In this document: piece by piece, positions 14,455 through 27,600 of the stretch
Numbering within the stretch: the first letter of the stretch is position 1
Layout of the letters: each line of letters starts with the position of its first letter
Assembly: GCA_013399015.1 (NCBI GenBank)
Contig: VWZX01010273.1
Location: 5,793,950-5,857,949, forward strand
Direction of reading: 5' to 3'
DNA: 64,000 nucleotides
From: Galbula dea
Lineage: Eukaryota > Chordata > Aves > Piciformes > Galbulidae
Position numbers and translations under genes: made by a program
Notes under the pieces: generated by a model
The model's database searches: none
Seen by the model: only the letters and a program-made list of their open reading frames with translations
What the model was told of the DNA's origin: nothing

Positions 14455-15253
14455 AGCTCTAAGTAAAGTTGCTGCTAGTAGTAGTCAAGGAAAAATTAGT
14501 TTCTAAGCAAAGTCATCCACTAACAGTGTAGCACAAAGCACACTTCTGCTTCTCTGGAGACCCCTTGGGTTCCCAAACACAACAAGGCTGGACTATGGTG
14601 AGTGGGTGGGAAAGGCACCACAGTTACTTTTAAGGTTTAAAGACACTCTCTGGCTCTTAACTTCCAGAGGAGCTACTAAGGAGCACGTTTAGAACATCAA
14701 AGGACAATTCTGAACCCTTCTGCTGATGTTCAATTTTAGTTTTTGACTATATGAGGGAATTGTTCTTCTGAAAACAAAGTCACCAGTGAGGCCATGAGTC
14801 TGTACACTGAGCTTTCCTTCATTTTGCTTTGCTTTATTTCTTTATTGCTCTCATTTAATTATTTAAAAATACTGAGAAGTTAGAAAAGACTGTGATCAAG
14901 TCAACATGTCAGGCTAATGTTTAACCTTAAATTAAACCCTCACAGATAAAAAGGGAGGGTACTCCAGATTTCACAGCTAAGTCCCCTGCTCCAGCCTGCC
15001 TGGCAGAAGCACTGGTAGCACCAGGGTCTGAGTGTATTCAGCACCTTCCTAACTCATCCATCACTTCCTTTTTTTCCACCTTAGAAGTGCCCTGGATTTG
15101 TCAAAGTCTTTTAGCTGACTAAAGAACTGCTTATTCTTTATCATTGATGAGTTTCAAATAAGCTTCAACTCTGCTATCAACTGAGTTATTCTGTTCAGAG
15201 CAAAGGCTACAGAAAACCAGATTCCTCCATCAGAGAACAGCCCAGCTGGTGCT

Positions 15254-15610
15254 ATGCCAAACTTTGCAGCTCCAGAAGTCAAAAAGTTTGTGGCTTGGGA
15301 CTACGTTGTTTTTGCAGGGCTATTTTTAGTATGTGCTAGCATTGGAGTCTTTTTTGCCATTAAAGAGAGGAAAAAGAAAACTTCAAAAGAATTTTTGGTG
15401 GGTGGTAGGCAGATGACATGTGGACCTATAGCTTTCTCTCTCACCTCCAGTTTCATGTCAGCAGTGACCGTTCTGGGGACGCCCTCTGAAGTTTACCGCT
15501 ACGGAGCATCCTTTGTGCTGTTCTTTCTCTCCTATGCACTTGTCATCATTTTCACCGCTGAACTTTTTCTACCTGTATTTTACAGGTCTGGCATTACAAG
15601 CACTTATGAG
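15254..15610 (+). CDS. SLC5A12: SLC5A12 coding exon 1
   Basis: This exon encodes residues 1-119, starting MPNFAAPEV and ending GITSTYE, with donor GTAAGT directly after the last GAG. It holds the first three membrane segments, including WDYVVFAGLF and the TSSFMSAVTVLGTPSEVYR region of the SLC5 core. It ends in phase 0. The N-terminus is about six residues longer than the mammalian start that I recall. Confidence 0.95.
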
Positions 15611-18600
15611 GTAAGTACAATTTATTAAGACACAGCACTGGTCTAAGATAATTCAGGTGCATCTAGATATTTTGAGAGAGAAATCTGACAGCAGACTTTC
15701 TGCAGAGCTTTCCAGAACAAGCGTATCGATGCGGTGACTACTTTGAGAGATGGGTGGTGGTGTTAAAACTAGGCATTTATATCATGGAAGTTGAAAGCAC
15801 AAATTAAGGTTAGAGCTCCTGTCATGCATATAGAGCAAAGACAGGATAAGGGTTTACACACCAGCACCAAAATAATTAACAGCTAGAAAATATTTAAAGT
15901 GTATCCAAATACTTCTGGTGTTATAAGTAACTGTTCCACTCTGGTTTAGAGAGCAGGTATTAAAGAAGGACTTGAAGAGCAAAGTTCAATAGCGTTCAAT
16001 TCAAACTGGGTCTAGATCTGGCTACGTGGGCCAATTTACTATAAAAGTGGACTATTTGATATCTAAAAAGCTGAGGTGGGAGGAAAGGATAGAAAGGAAG
16101 AAGATGGCAGTTCTCTTTCCAAAAAGAAAGAAGTCAAAGCTGAAGAACGGATTCAGGGGTTCTCTAGGCAATGAAACAAATGACCTCAAGATTCTCTAGT
16201 TTTTGCCAGGCATTCCCCTTGGAACACATTATTTTCTTTATATGTCAGGTCAGTAGTCAAAAAATACATTAAAAAATAATCAGTAGTCCTTGTGATATCA
16301 TAGCTAGAAGCACAGTATGCAGACCTCATCAGCTGCAGAGCCACAGGGCAGCTCTTCAGCATTTAGGAACAGCCTTTTAGTCACTTCCATCAACTGGTAC
16401 AAATTTGGTCCACTCCTGTTTGTGGGTAGTTTCAACTAAGCAAGAACTGGATGAAGAAAGGCAGATTAGTTCACAAGGAGCTTTCTGGTAACTGAAAGGC
16501 TGCTCTAAGGCCAAACCCAAGGAGGGGCTTTGGCCAAACAGATCTGCCTGGGTATTTGGAAATATTTCAGTTGCAGGTTGGAACAAAGTAAAACTGACCA
16601 TATAGTCTCTTTGACACAAGTAACTGCCTTCTCTAGCTAGTTTTGATGCAAGATCAGAGAATTAATTAGTTCCCTTATCAGAATCATCAAAGGTGTCACT
16701 GTAGCCAGAAAGTCCCTTCAACCATGCTGGGAAGATGACTCTGCTGGTTTCAGGGATCACTTTTAGAAACAAGTCAAGCTACACAAATCAGTTGTTAATT
16801 TGTTTGGCAGACAGTGGGGCTTATTATCCAAGAGACTCAAGAAAAGATGAACATGAACAAAATTAAGAAGAAACTGCTTTGGAAGTGCTATGCCTAGAGA
16901 CTGGTACAGGAGAAAAGACTTGTGCAGCCTGTGCCTGGTGTCTGCTGGGGAGCATGTGGGACTAGAGCCCAAGGAGAGACTCAGTCCACCCAAAGCTGGG
17001 GGCAGGAGGCTGACACAAGATTAGAAACAGATTTATTATTTCTGGCCAACCTTAAGAGACCAAGATCTCTTTCTACAGAGAGATTTACTCACCTCTGCAG
17101 TTGTGCAGCAATAGGGAACATCTCTCTCCATCTGCCTGGAAGTCCACAAGAACCCCTCTTACCCCTCCACATTGATGATGTAGAAATTTGGCTTTAGACT
17201 GAGAGCAAGTGGGAAAGTCAGTTTAGATCAAGCACTGAGAAACTCTGTGTTGCTGCTTCTCCATCTGCTCTACCATGACTTTTGTCACTACAGGAGTCAA
17301 GCTGTGCTATTTCTCCTGGAGATGACCTCGAGTTCCCTCTTCACATAATTGGAATATACTTTCTTTTGAAGTTTAAATTTCTTTTCCTTCTAGCCACTGG
17401 GCTTTCAGTTATTCCCCAATACAAAGCAGGTACTAAATACTGCAACCCAGCATATAACCTCAAATACATTCTACTGCAGAGAAAATTTCTCAGAATGTAA
17501 TTATCTGTGATAAGGATCATGCTCTCCTGTTCATTACTCAGAGCAGTAGTGCCAGTTGCCAGTAATTTGACTTGCATAACAAGCTGTTACTCAGAGTGAA
17601 CAGAAGGTTAATAACTGTCACAGATGCTATTTGTGCAATTTACCAAGATTCCTCTTTTTCCTAGTATTTGGAGTTAAGATTTAACAAGATTGTTCGCCTT
17701 GGTGCCACCCTGATCTACGTCCTGCAGACGGTAAGAAGATGTTCACTCTTTATGCTGATTTCACTCAACATTCCTTTGGATAGACTTGTCTCAGACTGTT
17801 TATTTTTTTTGCAATAAGATGTTTTAATGACTCCTCTTCATTTTTTTTCCACTTGGATTATGTATGTCAAAAAGAACAAAGTGTTGGCTTTCCTAACTTT
17901 CTCCTCTTTAGGATTAAAAATGCCATTTTTGTTGCCTCTGACACTTGGATGTTGTGCTGAACTCCCACAACTTCTCAAAAGCTTGGTTTCATTATGTTCC
18001 CCTGAAGTGTCTCTCTTTCCAAATCAGCAGACTCTGTCTTTCTGGAGAAGCAGATGAGCTGTACTGGCTCCATTTAGTTCACTAGTTACCCACTTAGGGC
18101 ACTGAGGTGAAGCTATTCCAGTTGGAAGCTCTTGCACGTGGCATCTCCTGGGAGTATTCCCAGGTAGCTCCAGCCCCATGATGGTCTCAGAAGGGACCAT
18201 CTCAAAAGATTACATTAGTTAAGTATTTGATGGAAAGATGAGATCTGATGGGATATTGGAAGATATTTTTCTACATTAATTCCACTTTACTAATCTGAAA
18301 CCTTTGGCGATAGATCTGAATAGTTATTTACTCCCAGGCTGTTCCTCCCTCAGTTCTGTTAGAACATACCTGTGAAGGCCATTGAGTCAGCTACTGAACT
18401 GAGAGACTGAAGGGAACAAGGGAATTTTAATTTCCAAGATCAGTCTAAGTTATCTCTGCATTGCTCTTTGTGTTCTCCTGAGAGCTCCTCTTGCCATTTG
18501 ATTAGGATGTTTTTGTCATCAGTCATCCAAGCAACAGGTGAAGTAAGTAATACCATGACAGGCAAAGGTCCTTCCAGCAGAAAAGAATTAAAGATTTTTA

Positions 18601-21600
18601 TTTTGCTATGGCTAGAACAGAAAGCCATCTACAATAAAAGCTGACCTAAAGAAACCACTTTAAATTGAAGCCTTATCACTAAGCTCTCACATACATGTGG
18701 TTTTTTTCAATCATCTTTTTCTCCTTCAGATCCTTTACACAGGAATAGTGGTTTATGCCCCATCACTGGCACTTAACCAAGGTGAGTTCCCATGCCACAC
18801 TACAGGGCTACCCCAAATACCCACAGCACAAGACAATCAGAATAAATTAAGTGAGGAAAATAGATAAAGCAGGCTAATAGAATTAAAGCTTCCTCAAGAG
18901 TTCTGTGTGAAGGCATTTTCCTGCACCTCATAGCTCTGCATTTCTGACTCCCCAGACCAGTACATTAGTAGGAATCCAGTATTTGCTGTTCTGCTCTCCT
19001 TTGCACTCAGTGACCACCCAAAGAGGTGAGCAATGAACAATTTCTCAACACACTGACAAAGTTCACAGTACAAGCTGATGATCCAAGACCATATTCTGTA
19101 CTTTGGTTACCCCCTTTCCTATCTCTCGTCTTCAGGTTCCCATGGGCATAACTCCATCCCCTGCTGTCTTTAATTAATCTTTGCATCAGTCATGAAAGAT
19201 GGGACTAGCAGTTTTACTGCCATAGGGCATAAGGAATCCCAATGGTCCCACTCCTGATTCCACCAAAATGGATTGGGAAGAACTTGGGAGGCTCTTTTCA
19301 TTGTTCATGGCACCCAGTTTGTCCAACTCCACCTCTCACACACTGCTGAGCTTCCTTCCTCCGGACCTCAGCTGACTTTTAACTGAGAGTTCATGTTCAT
19401 TATTAGGCCATATTAACTTTGTTAATAAGAGAACCCTGGCAAACAGATAAGCCCTCACAAACCATACCTGGTGGGAGAGACTTCAAAATCAGGCAACCCA
19501 AAATTTGTACCTCTTGGATAAAGTAACTTTATGAAATAAAGTGAACGTGCAAAATTGTTTTAATGCAGAACATTTTAGTGTTAAACTTTTCTTAGTTGTA
19601 GGGAATGGAACTTAGTTTGAGGTTGGGCTTTTTCCCCCCTTAGAATTCTCTGAAGAAGTTGATTTCTGAAGATAAAGTTCTGGATTAAGAAGAGAAGGAA
19701 AGCATTGCTTGTAAAACTGTGCCACATAGGAACGGGCCTTTTCTTTATGCAGTTATTCTTACATATTACCTTTTCACACCTGAAAGTTAGTTAAATCCAA
19801 TTTGCAATAAAACAACAATGCAAACAAGCATCCAGCAGTGTTTAGATATCTAAACTACCCAGCAAAGCTCCTAATAGACAAAAGTTTTAAATCACTAATC
19901 ACTCCCATACTTCTAAGGCTAAAGGGTCACAGATTTTCTGTTAGCACCCAGGCAACCTACCCCCATTTCACTAACCCTTTGGTTTTCTTTGGTTTCACAG
20001 TCACTGGATTTGATCTCTGGGGCTCTGTCATTGCAACAGGAGTTGTCTGCACTTTCTATTGCACTTTGGTACGTAACAGGTATAACTGAACAGCTGGGAC
20101 ACAGACTGTCCATTCAACCATCCCTGATACAGGACAGGCCATTGCAGAAGGGTGGCTTCTACATGCAGTCCAAGTGACTGAAGCCTAAAGTAGCAGAACA
20201 TAGAGATAAATTGCTTTTTACAGTCCAGTATAGGTAAGTCTATTTGGAGAGAAAAGAAAAAAATCTTTCAAATACTTTTCTCTATGTCTCAAGGTTTAAA
20301 CCAGACAGCTTGAGCCAGAGTTCAGATAACGAGGCGATAACCTTCCCCTGCTATACTAAAATCTGTTGAGAAGATGATTTTTGTTATCTTTTACAAGTTA
20401 TAGACTGGAAAACATTGTAATGAAAAAAATGTGCCTCCAATGTCACCCCAGACACCTAGAACAGAATGATAAAACCAAGGAAGGATCATCAGCAGGTCAT
20501 AGAGAGCTTTGCTTCCTAGTGGAGGCAACACGAAACTCTGATTACAAAACAGACCAAGACCACAGTGGGAGCAGCAGAGTCCTGGGGCTCAGGACACAAC
20601 TTCATGTCTGTTCCCACTACCACTAAGGAATTTTGAAATGTTTCATTCCTTCTCTGTTGAAAACACTTACATTGCTCTAGCACAGATTTGATCAGATATG
20701 AAAGTAGCTATGGAGGAAAGCTGAACTGCCAATTTTTCTGGTGTTATTCTTCTGTGTTAGGCTGATTGTGGACCTCTGGGCTCTGAGAAGTGGTCACCAG
20801 TGCTATGGGAAGTACAAACTGGCCAGCTTCTATTCCCTAAGCTTTTGTTCCACACCATGATATATAAAGGAGGCATGAAAAAAAAGCATTTAACTGGAGG
20901 TCAAAAATTCTCATATGACAGGAGACAATTTAGGCTCTGTGCCATTTTCTGGCCTGAAAAGAAATACAACCTTCGTGGGAGATCACAGACTTCAAAAGAG
21001 CCCTGATTTGCTAAGTGCTGCACATACACCTCCTGAGCTCCTGAAATAAATTGTCTTTCTACCATTTGCTGTACTTGAATAAGAGGAAAGAAGATGAGAG
21101 CATACAAGTTTCTGTTTGTTTTAGGGAGGATTAAAAGCTGTTGTCTGGACAGATGCATTTCAAATGGTTGTGATGGTGGCTGGCTTCGTGACCGTTCTGG
21201 TTCGAGGAACGACTCTTAGTGGTGGCTCAGCCAAGGTCTGGGACAATGCCTATGAAGGATCACGACTGAACATATTTGAGTAAGAAACAAATGGTGCAAA
21301 CCCTTTCTTTTTGTGTATTTAACATTTAGAAACCCTCCCCTCACCAAGCCCCAAATAACCAGACTTAACTATTATACTACCAGTGAACAATCTCAGTGAC
21401 TTAAGACCATTCCCTATTCCTTCAGCCCTTGGGAATGCAGTTGACCTTCAGGAGAGCTTAACTCCTTGTTATATTTTCTGAAGAAATCAAAGCTCTGCTA
21501 AACTGAAAGGGAGCTTTACCATTTTTCTTTCTGTAGCTGCAAACAAAGCCCAATTAGTCCTTCCAATTATGTATATCTTTCATTTTCTCTTCACAAAACT

Positions 21601-24600
21601 GAAGCTTAAAATTAAGTTCACTCATTCCATCAGCTAGCAGTGGTGCATCAGTGCACTGGGATAGCAAACTGACCTTCCTTTGGCTGTTTTCAGCCCTGAC
21701 TGAAAAGTTCATCGACCAAGGCAAGTCACTGACAGAATTCAGCAGCAAGGTCAAACGTTATCTGCTGTATCTGTCAAGATTAGCAGAACTGCAAAGACAG
21801 ATGCAGGACAGAAGATGTACTGGTTGGAATTACTGAGTAATGAAATGTCATTGTTGGAAAAAAGATAACAGCTGAAGCAATTTCTTGTAAGGGAAATAAC
21901 ACATCATAGGGATGTAACTAAGAGCTTGGAGGACTTTTAGAGCCTAGAAATTGGCTTTCTTCCTTGCAGAGGACAGGGTCCCCAGCAGGATTGTTGCAGG
22001 TTTGTTGATGCAATGTGACACAGATCTGAAATCTGAGCATAAAAATCCTTATAAATGTGATTTATGTCAACTAATTGTTCCTTTAGCTGAGTCTGCATGA
22101 TATATGTCTAACCTGACTTGATAGTAATGTGTTCCAATGTAGAAGTAAAACCCCTTCAAAATCTAAACATATTATGTGTTATCTATGCTGGAAACCACTA
22201 TTACCAATGTGGTACTTCTGGTTCAGAGAGTAGGAGGCATCAGACAGTTCTGAAAAATTATCATTTATTGCTAAATAAATGTGTGCTTAAATAAGCAAAT
22301 AGAATTATTTCTCTTTCCCTCTTCTAGCTTTGATGTCGACCCTCTGAGACGACACACCTTCTGGACAATTGTTATTGGGGGAACCTTCACATGGCTTGGG
22401 CTCTATGGAGTGAACCAGTCCACAATACAGAGATGCATTTCTTGCAAATCAGAAAAACATGCTAAACTGTAAGCTACCTCCCCATCAATCTATTCCAGCA
22501 ATCAAACACACTGATATGGAATTATACTAACAGTTTTTGTCAGTTGTGTTAAATAAACATCAGAATCCCACTGGGTGGCAGGAAACTAATTTTGCCCTGG
22601 CAGTCTTACACCCTCTGGCCCTAAATGGTGTAAGTAAATACAGAAAGAAAAATGGGTAACTGTCTACCTCTTCCAGTTTATTAATTTGGGGTCAGGCTGC
22701 CACGTGAATCCTCAGAAGCAGAGCATGGAAAAGATGCCCACACAGAAGGTGTGCTATGGGAAAGAAGCTTTATGGGAAAAATGCCTTTATTGAAATAATT
22801 GTATTTATTGTTGTATAGTAGTAGGAGTGGCTATTGATTTAATGGTGCACTATAGTACAGATGTGGTCTAAATAAAAATACACAAGTTATCAAAATTCTA
22901 CAGTATAAGAATAATTAGAATCAATGGCAAAGAAAGTAGTGAAACTTCACAAGATAGACCTATAAGTCTCCAGCCCACTACCTTCAAGTTCAGCATTAGT
23001 ATGTACATAGCTAGACACACTTCCCACTAAAAAAATAGGTTTTTTTCATGTCTAGTGTTAATTGCTTGTCCACTTGGCTAAAGCATAAAAGTACATTTTT
23101 CCTCCTTCAAACAGCTTGTTTTCTAGCTGCAATCATACTCATTTTTCTTAAGGTTATGATGGATTATATGAATTTACTCTGTTGAAAACCAGCCTCTGAA
23201 AATGTTCTCACAACAGTGAGAACATCACTGGTGAGAAGTCCTGAAAGGCCTTTGAGTGCCACTAGCACAGTTCTGAACTGGAAGTGGCCCTAGCAAGAGA
23301 CTCTGTGTAAGGTGACATCCAAACACAATGTAGGCCATATAAATCTGGCAGCTCTCAGGCAGTACAGGATTACTGACCTACAGCCACACAACCTCCCCAG
23401 CAGATCCTGTCACCCACATTTCATCCAGGAGTGAAAAACTATCAAGTATATTACTTTCCATGGCAACTCTGCAACCATGACAGGATCCATGCAAAATAAT
23501 AGTATGTGTTGCTTAAAGAAAGAACAGCAGCAACAGGGGTGTTCTTTGTTTGTTGAGTGGTTGATTTGTGGCAGTATTATTTGCAATTTCTTATTCTGGT
23601 GATGTTTTTATATCCTTAAGAAATTATACAGCTGGTTTTGTATTATATATCTAGCTTTGATGCCTCCCTAAAAAATTAGAAATAACCAACTTTTAACATC
23701 TTTTCCTTATTTATCTTGTGTTAAAGAGAGTTTCTCTCCTTTGTTCTAGGGCCCTTTACCTGAATTTACTGGGACTTTGGATAGTGCTGGTGTGTGCTGT
23801 ATTTTGTGGCTTGGTGATGTACTCTTATTACAAGAGTTGTGACCCTTGGACTGCTGATTTCATTTCAGCCCCTGATCAGGTACAGATGCCCATTTTTATA
23901 GTTAGGAGCTTCTTTGGGCCCTGACACAGCATGTAAAGAGACAGGGTAAATTTTGTGGGATGCTTTATGTTCTTTCACTGTTCAGGCATTAAGGTGGTTG
24001 CTGAATCAGGGCTAGAATCTCTCTATTCTGGCACTCCCACGGTATTGATCCGACTGACAGCTTCTGCCAAACAACATGCCCTTGCCTCAAATTCTGACAG
24101 CCCTTGCTAGCTGAACAAAACCAGAATCTAGCTATATGCCCAGAAACAGCTACTTCTCTTCCATTATGCAGGACAATTTTAACCAATTGCTTGTGTTGCT
24201 CTTGTGCTCCTTCCACCCCAGCTCATGCCGTATTTTGTTATGGACATATTTTCTTCGATGCCAGGAGTCCCAGGACTGTTTGTTGCCTGTGCATTCAGTG
24301 GAACACTAAGGTCTGTGACTCTGAAATGATGTTTTAGCTGCACACTACTGCACATCCTTTGATTTGTAAGGGAGTAATATTTTTATTCTGGAACATGCAT
24401 ACATTACGAAGGTCTTCACAGACTGGTAAACTGAAGGTCAGTTAGGGTGGGTTTCTGGCTTGTTCTGTGCTAGCATGAAGAAGAGCCCCTAGCAATCACA
24501 AACAGGACAGAAACCTCACCAGCAGTATATGTGAAAAATACTACAAAATGTACATTTCTTGAAGAGTATTAGTGCTGAACAACAGGAAGCCTTTCTTTAT

Positions 24601-27600
24601 AAACACAACTTTATCTCAGGTTATATTGCTTCCTATGTACTTAGCATTTTTCTCCCTTTCTACAGCACGGTAGCTGCCAGCATCAATGCTTTAGCAACTG
24701 TTACCTTTGAAGACTTGGTCAAGAAAGGTTTCCCAAACCTCTCTGACAGGATGAGCACATGGATCAGCAAAGGCTTATGTAGGTACCCTAGAGGTTTAAC
24801 AGCTGTTTCTTTAATGGCAAAAGTGTCCACCCCTCCCCGTTCCTTTTGCTGCAGGAGAAAATAGAGCAGGATTTTATATACTGTGAGCCTTGGGAGTCTC
24901 AGACTCAAGTGATTCCTAGAACAGTTCTATGAGTACTGAAGGGCACTGCTTAGAGATGCTCCTTCAGAAACACACTAGGGCCTTGGAAACCTCCACAGAG
25001 GAGTTACCCTTTATAAACTCTCAGGAACAACATCAGCCTGATGCTTCAGTAAAATTAAGCAAGTGCACTATATAGTAAAGAAACAAACACATACACTAGC
25101 ATCAACAACCATTACTTAAAATCCATGGAACAGTTTTGTCTAATGAAAATGCTGGGGGGCACTCTGGGGTCTTCTTTACAATACAGAAGGAACATCAGTG
25201 TAGTTATTACCACATTATAGTAGTATTACTAAATATTTTATAGTAGTTCAATAAGACATTTCTGTTAGACTAGTTTTAGAGTGGTGCAGAAGCAGGTTGC
25301 TCAGCTTTTCAGAGAAAAACAACAATGTAAAAAAGCCAAATGGAAACCAGACTGTCAACATGTCGACTCCAAAACAGGCTGAAGTTTAAGATGCTTTTTG
25401 CAGGCACAGCAGTAATATCATAACCCTTTTATAAGTACTCTAATAATATCCTAACAACTTAGTGTTTGTGAAGGTCACAGAAAAGCCAAACGAATACATT
25501 TTCTGCCTCTGTAACAGTCTCCAGCCTTCTCTGTTTCTGTGTTTTCTCTTACTACTTAGTTTTTGCACTCAGGACCCAGAAAGATAATTTTTACCTCCAA
25601 AACCAAGGTGTGCTAGCATACAAGATGAATTTGGGTTGGTTTACTCGACACTGCTACATACAGAGATTTTTCCACCACAAAGTTAAAACTGGTGTTCAAA
25701 GAAGAAAGCTATGTAGTTTATCATTGCTCAATTCATTTGCTAGATTACTTTAAAAGCATTATTTAAAAGCAACAGAAACAGGAAGATCTCTGCATAAGTC
25801 ATAGCTTCTACATTAATTTCGTTGCTAAGTTCTACTTCATAAGAAAAACCAACCACTCATAACCACAAGAAGACTTCACACAAGATGTTGCTGGGTGCAT
25901 GATGGCTTGCTTCAGACAGCACAGCCCAAAGTGCAAATTCCTCCACACTGCCTGGTCACTTTGGGCATCAGGTGAATTAGAAACTGTCCACACTACCAAC
26001 CAGCATTGCCAACCTTGCTGCCTGCTCTTTTCCAGGTATATTATATGGCATCCTGTGCACTTCGATGGCTGCAGCAGCATCGCTGCTGGGAGGAGTTGTG
26101 CAGGTATCACTTGCTTCAGCAACGCAATGAACTGAGCATGACTAAACACAAACACAACGAACTGAACAATGCTGACAGCCCTGGGGACTGCTGAATTACC
26201 TGAACAACTTCTCTGGACACTCTGCTGAGAGGACTAACTAGGAAAAAACCCAAATCATAAACCCCCTAACTCTTCTTTCATGGGGAAATGATACCAATTG
26301 TGATTCTCATTAATTATGCCCTGAAATCACTGTTGGTTCCTTTTCCCTCACCACTTCCCACTGACCATTACAGACCAATACCAGCAGTGCACATGCTCCC
26401 TCCAGCTGCTGCACTAAGCTCCTATTTCTTCTCTGCTTCTGCAGGCTTCCCTCTCCATCCATGGGATGTGTGGAGGGCCCATGCTGGGATTATTTACCCT
26501 GGGAATTGTATTTCCTTGTGCTAACTGGAAGGTAAGGGGGGAAAAAAAAAATTCCTATATAAGAAAAGCTCTTGCTGTTGTTTGGTTAAATCTCCATCTC
26601 AAAAATTGCTTAGGGTTTTTTTAGATGTAATCTCTGGGCTGCTTTTCAGAGCCTTAGGAGTCCAAGAACTGTTTAGAAGTCCCTTTTCACTATCTGAATA
26701 ATTGGTGATTAGATCCACATGAGGGTTTTTAAAAAATATATATTTTTATTTCCTTTCTTCTCTTTCATTAAAGGATAAAAAAATATTCAATACTCACCCC
26801 AGCCTATGTTCACCTTGGGATGCACAGAATGATTGCAATTGCTCTGCCTTTGCTAACTCAGGCAAAACACAATATGGGCTCATTTCATATTGCCCCACGA
26901 GTGTTCCCATCATATTTACACCAAAGCAAAACTAAACTCTCTACTGTAATTTTGATCATCACAGTTTTGCTACAATTCTTATTACTAGAGAGCAATAAAT
27001 CACCACATTTTACACCTTGGTCTAGAGAGAACACAATAGATTTATAGTAACAGAGACTGTAACCAGCCATCATCTACTTCTACCTCATTCACATTCACAG
27101 AGAAGCATTTCCCACAAATCACCTTTAACTGTATCTTTTTCTACCTGCCAAGGGTGCTGTTGGAGGCCTCTTAGCTGGGATCACCTTAGCTTTTTGGGCT
27201 GGTACTGGCTCTTTCATTTACCCTGCACCACCGACAAAGTCCATTCCTCTGCAACTATCGACTCTCAACTGCACTCTGGCTAACAGCACCGAAGCACTGA
27301 TGACTGCAGCTCCCACAGCACCTCCACACAGGTATTGTCCCTATCCTTACCACTTATAACCTGCCTTCCACAGAATCACAGAATGATGGAGGTCAGAAGG
27401 GACCTCTGGGGATTATTTAGTCCAACCCCAGGGTCACCCACAGCAGGTTGCCCAGAATTGCATCCAGGTGGTTTTTGAATGTCTCCACAGAGGGAGGCTC
27501 CACAACCTCTCTGGGAAGCCTGTTCCAGTGCTCCAGCACTCTCAAAGGAAAGAATTTTTCCCCCCTATGTTTAGGTGGAACTTCCCATGTTCTAGTTTGT

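Larger units (their letters stand above)
1..15253. other. Region upstream of SLC5A12 with no gene seen
   Basis: No open frame here has recognisable protein content or consistent splice signals; the longest (6741-7133, 130 codons) has none of the marks of a real gene. The stretch holds a 15-base A-run at 288-302, spaced AGCCAGT copies at 4233-4280, an AT-rich TAATTA cluster near 10110-10132, two CR1 fragments and a TA/CA microsatellite. Noncoding first exons or enhancers of SLC5A12 may be present but cannot be read out. Confidence 0.6.
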
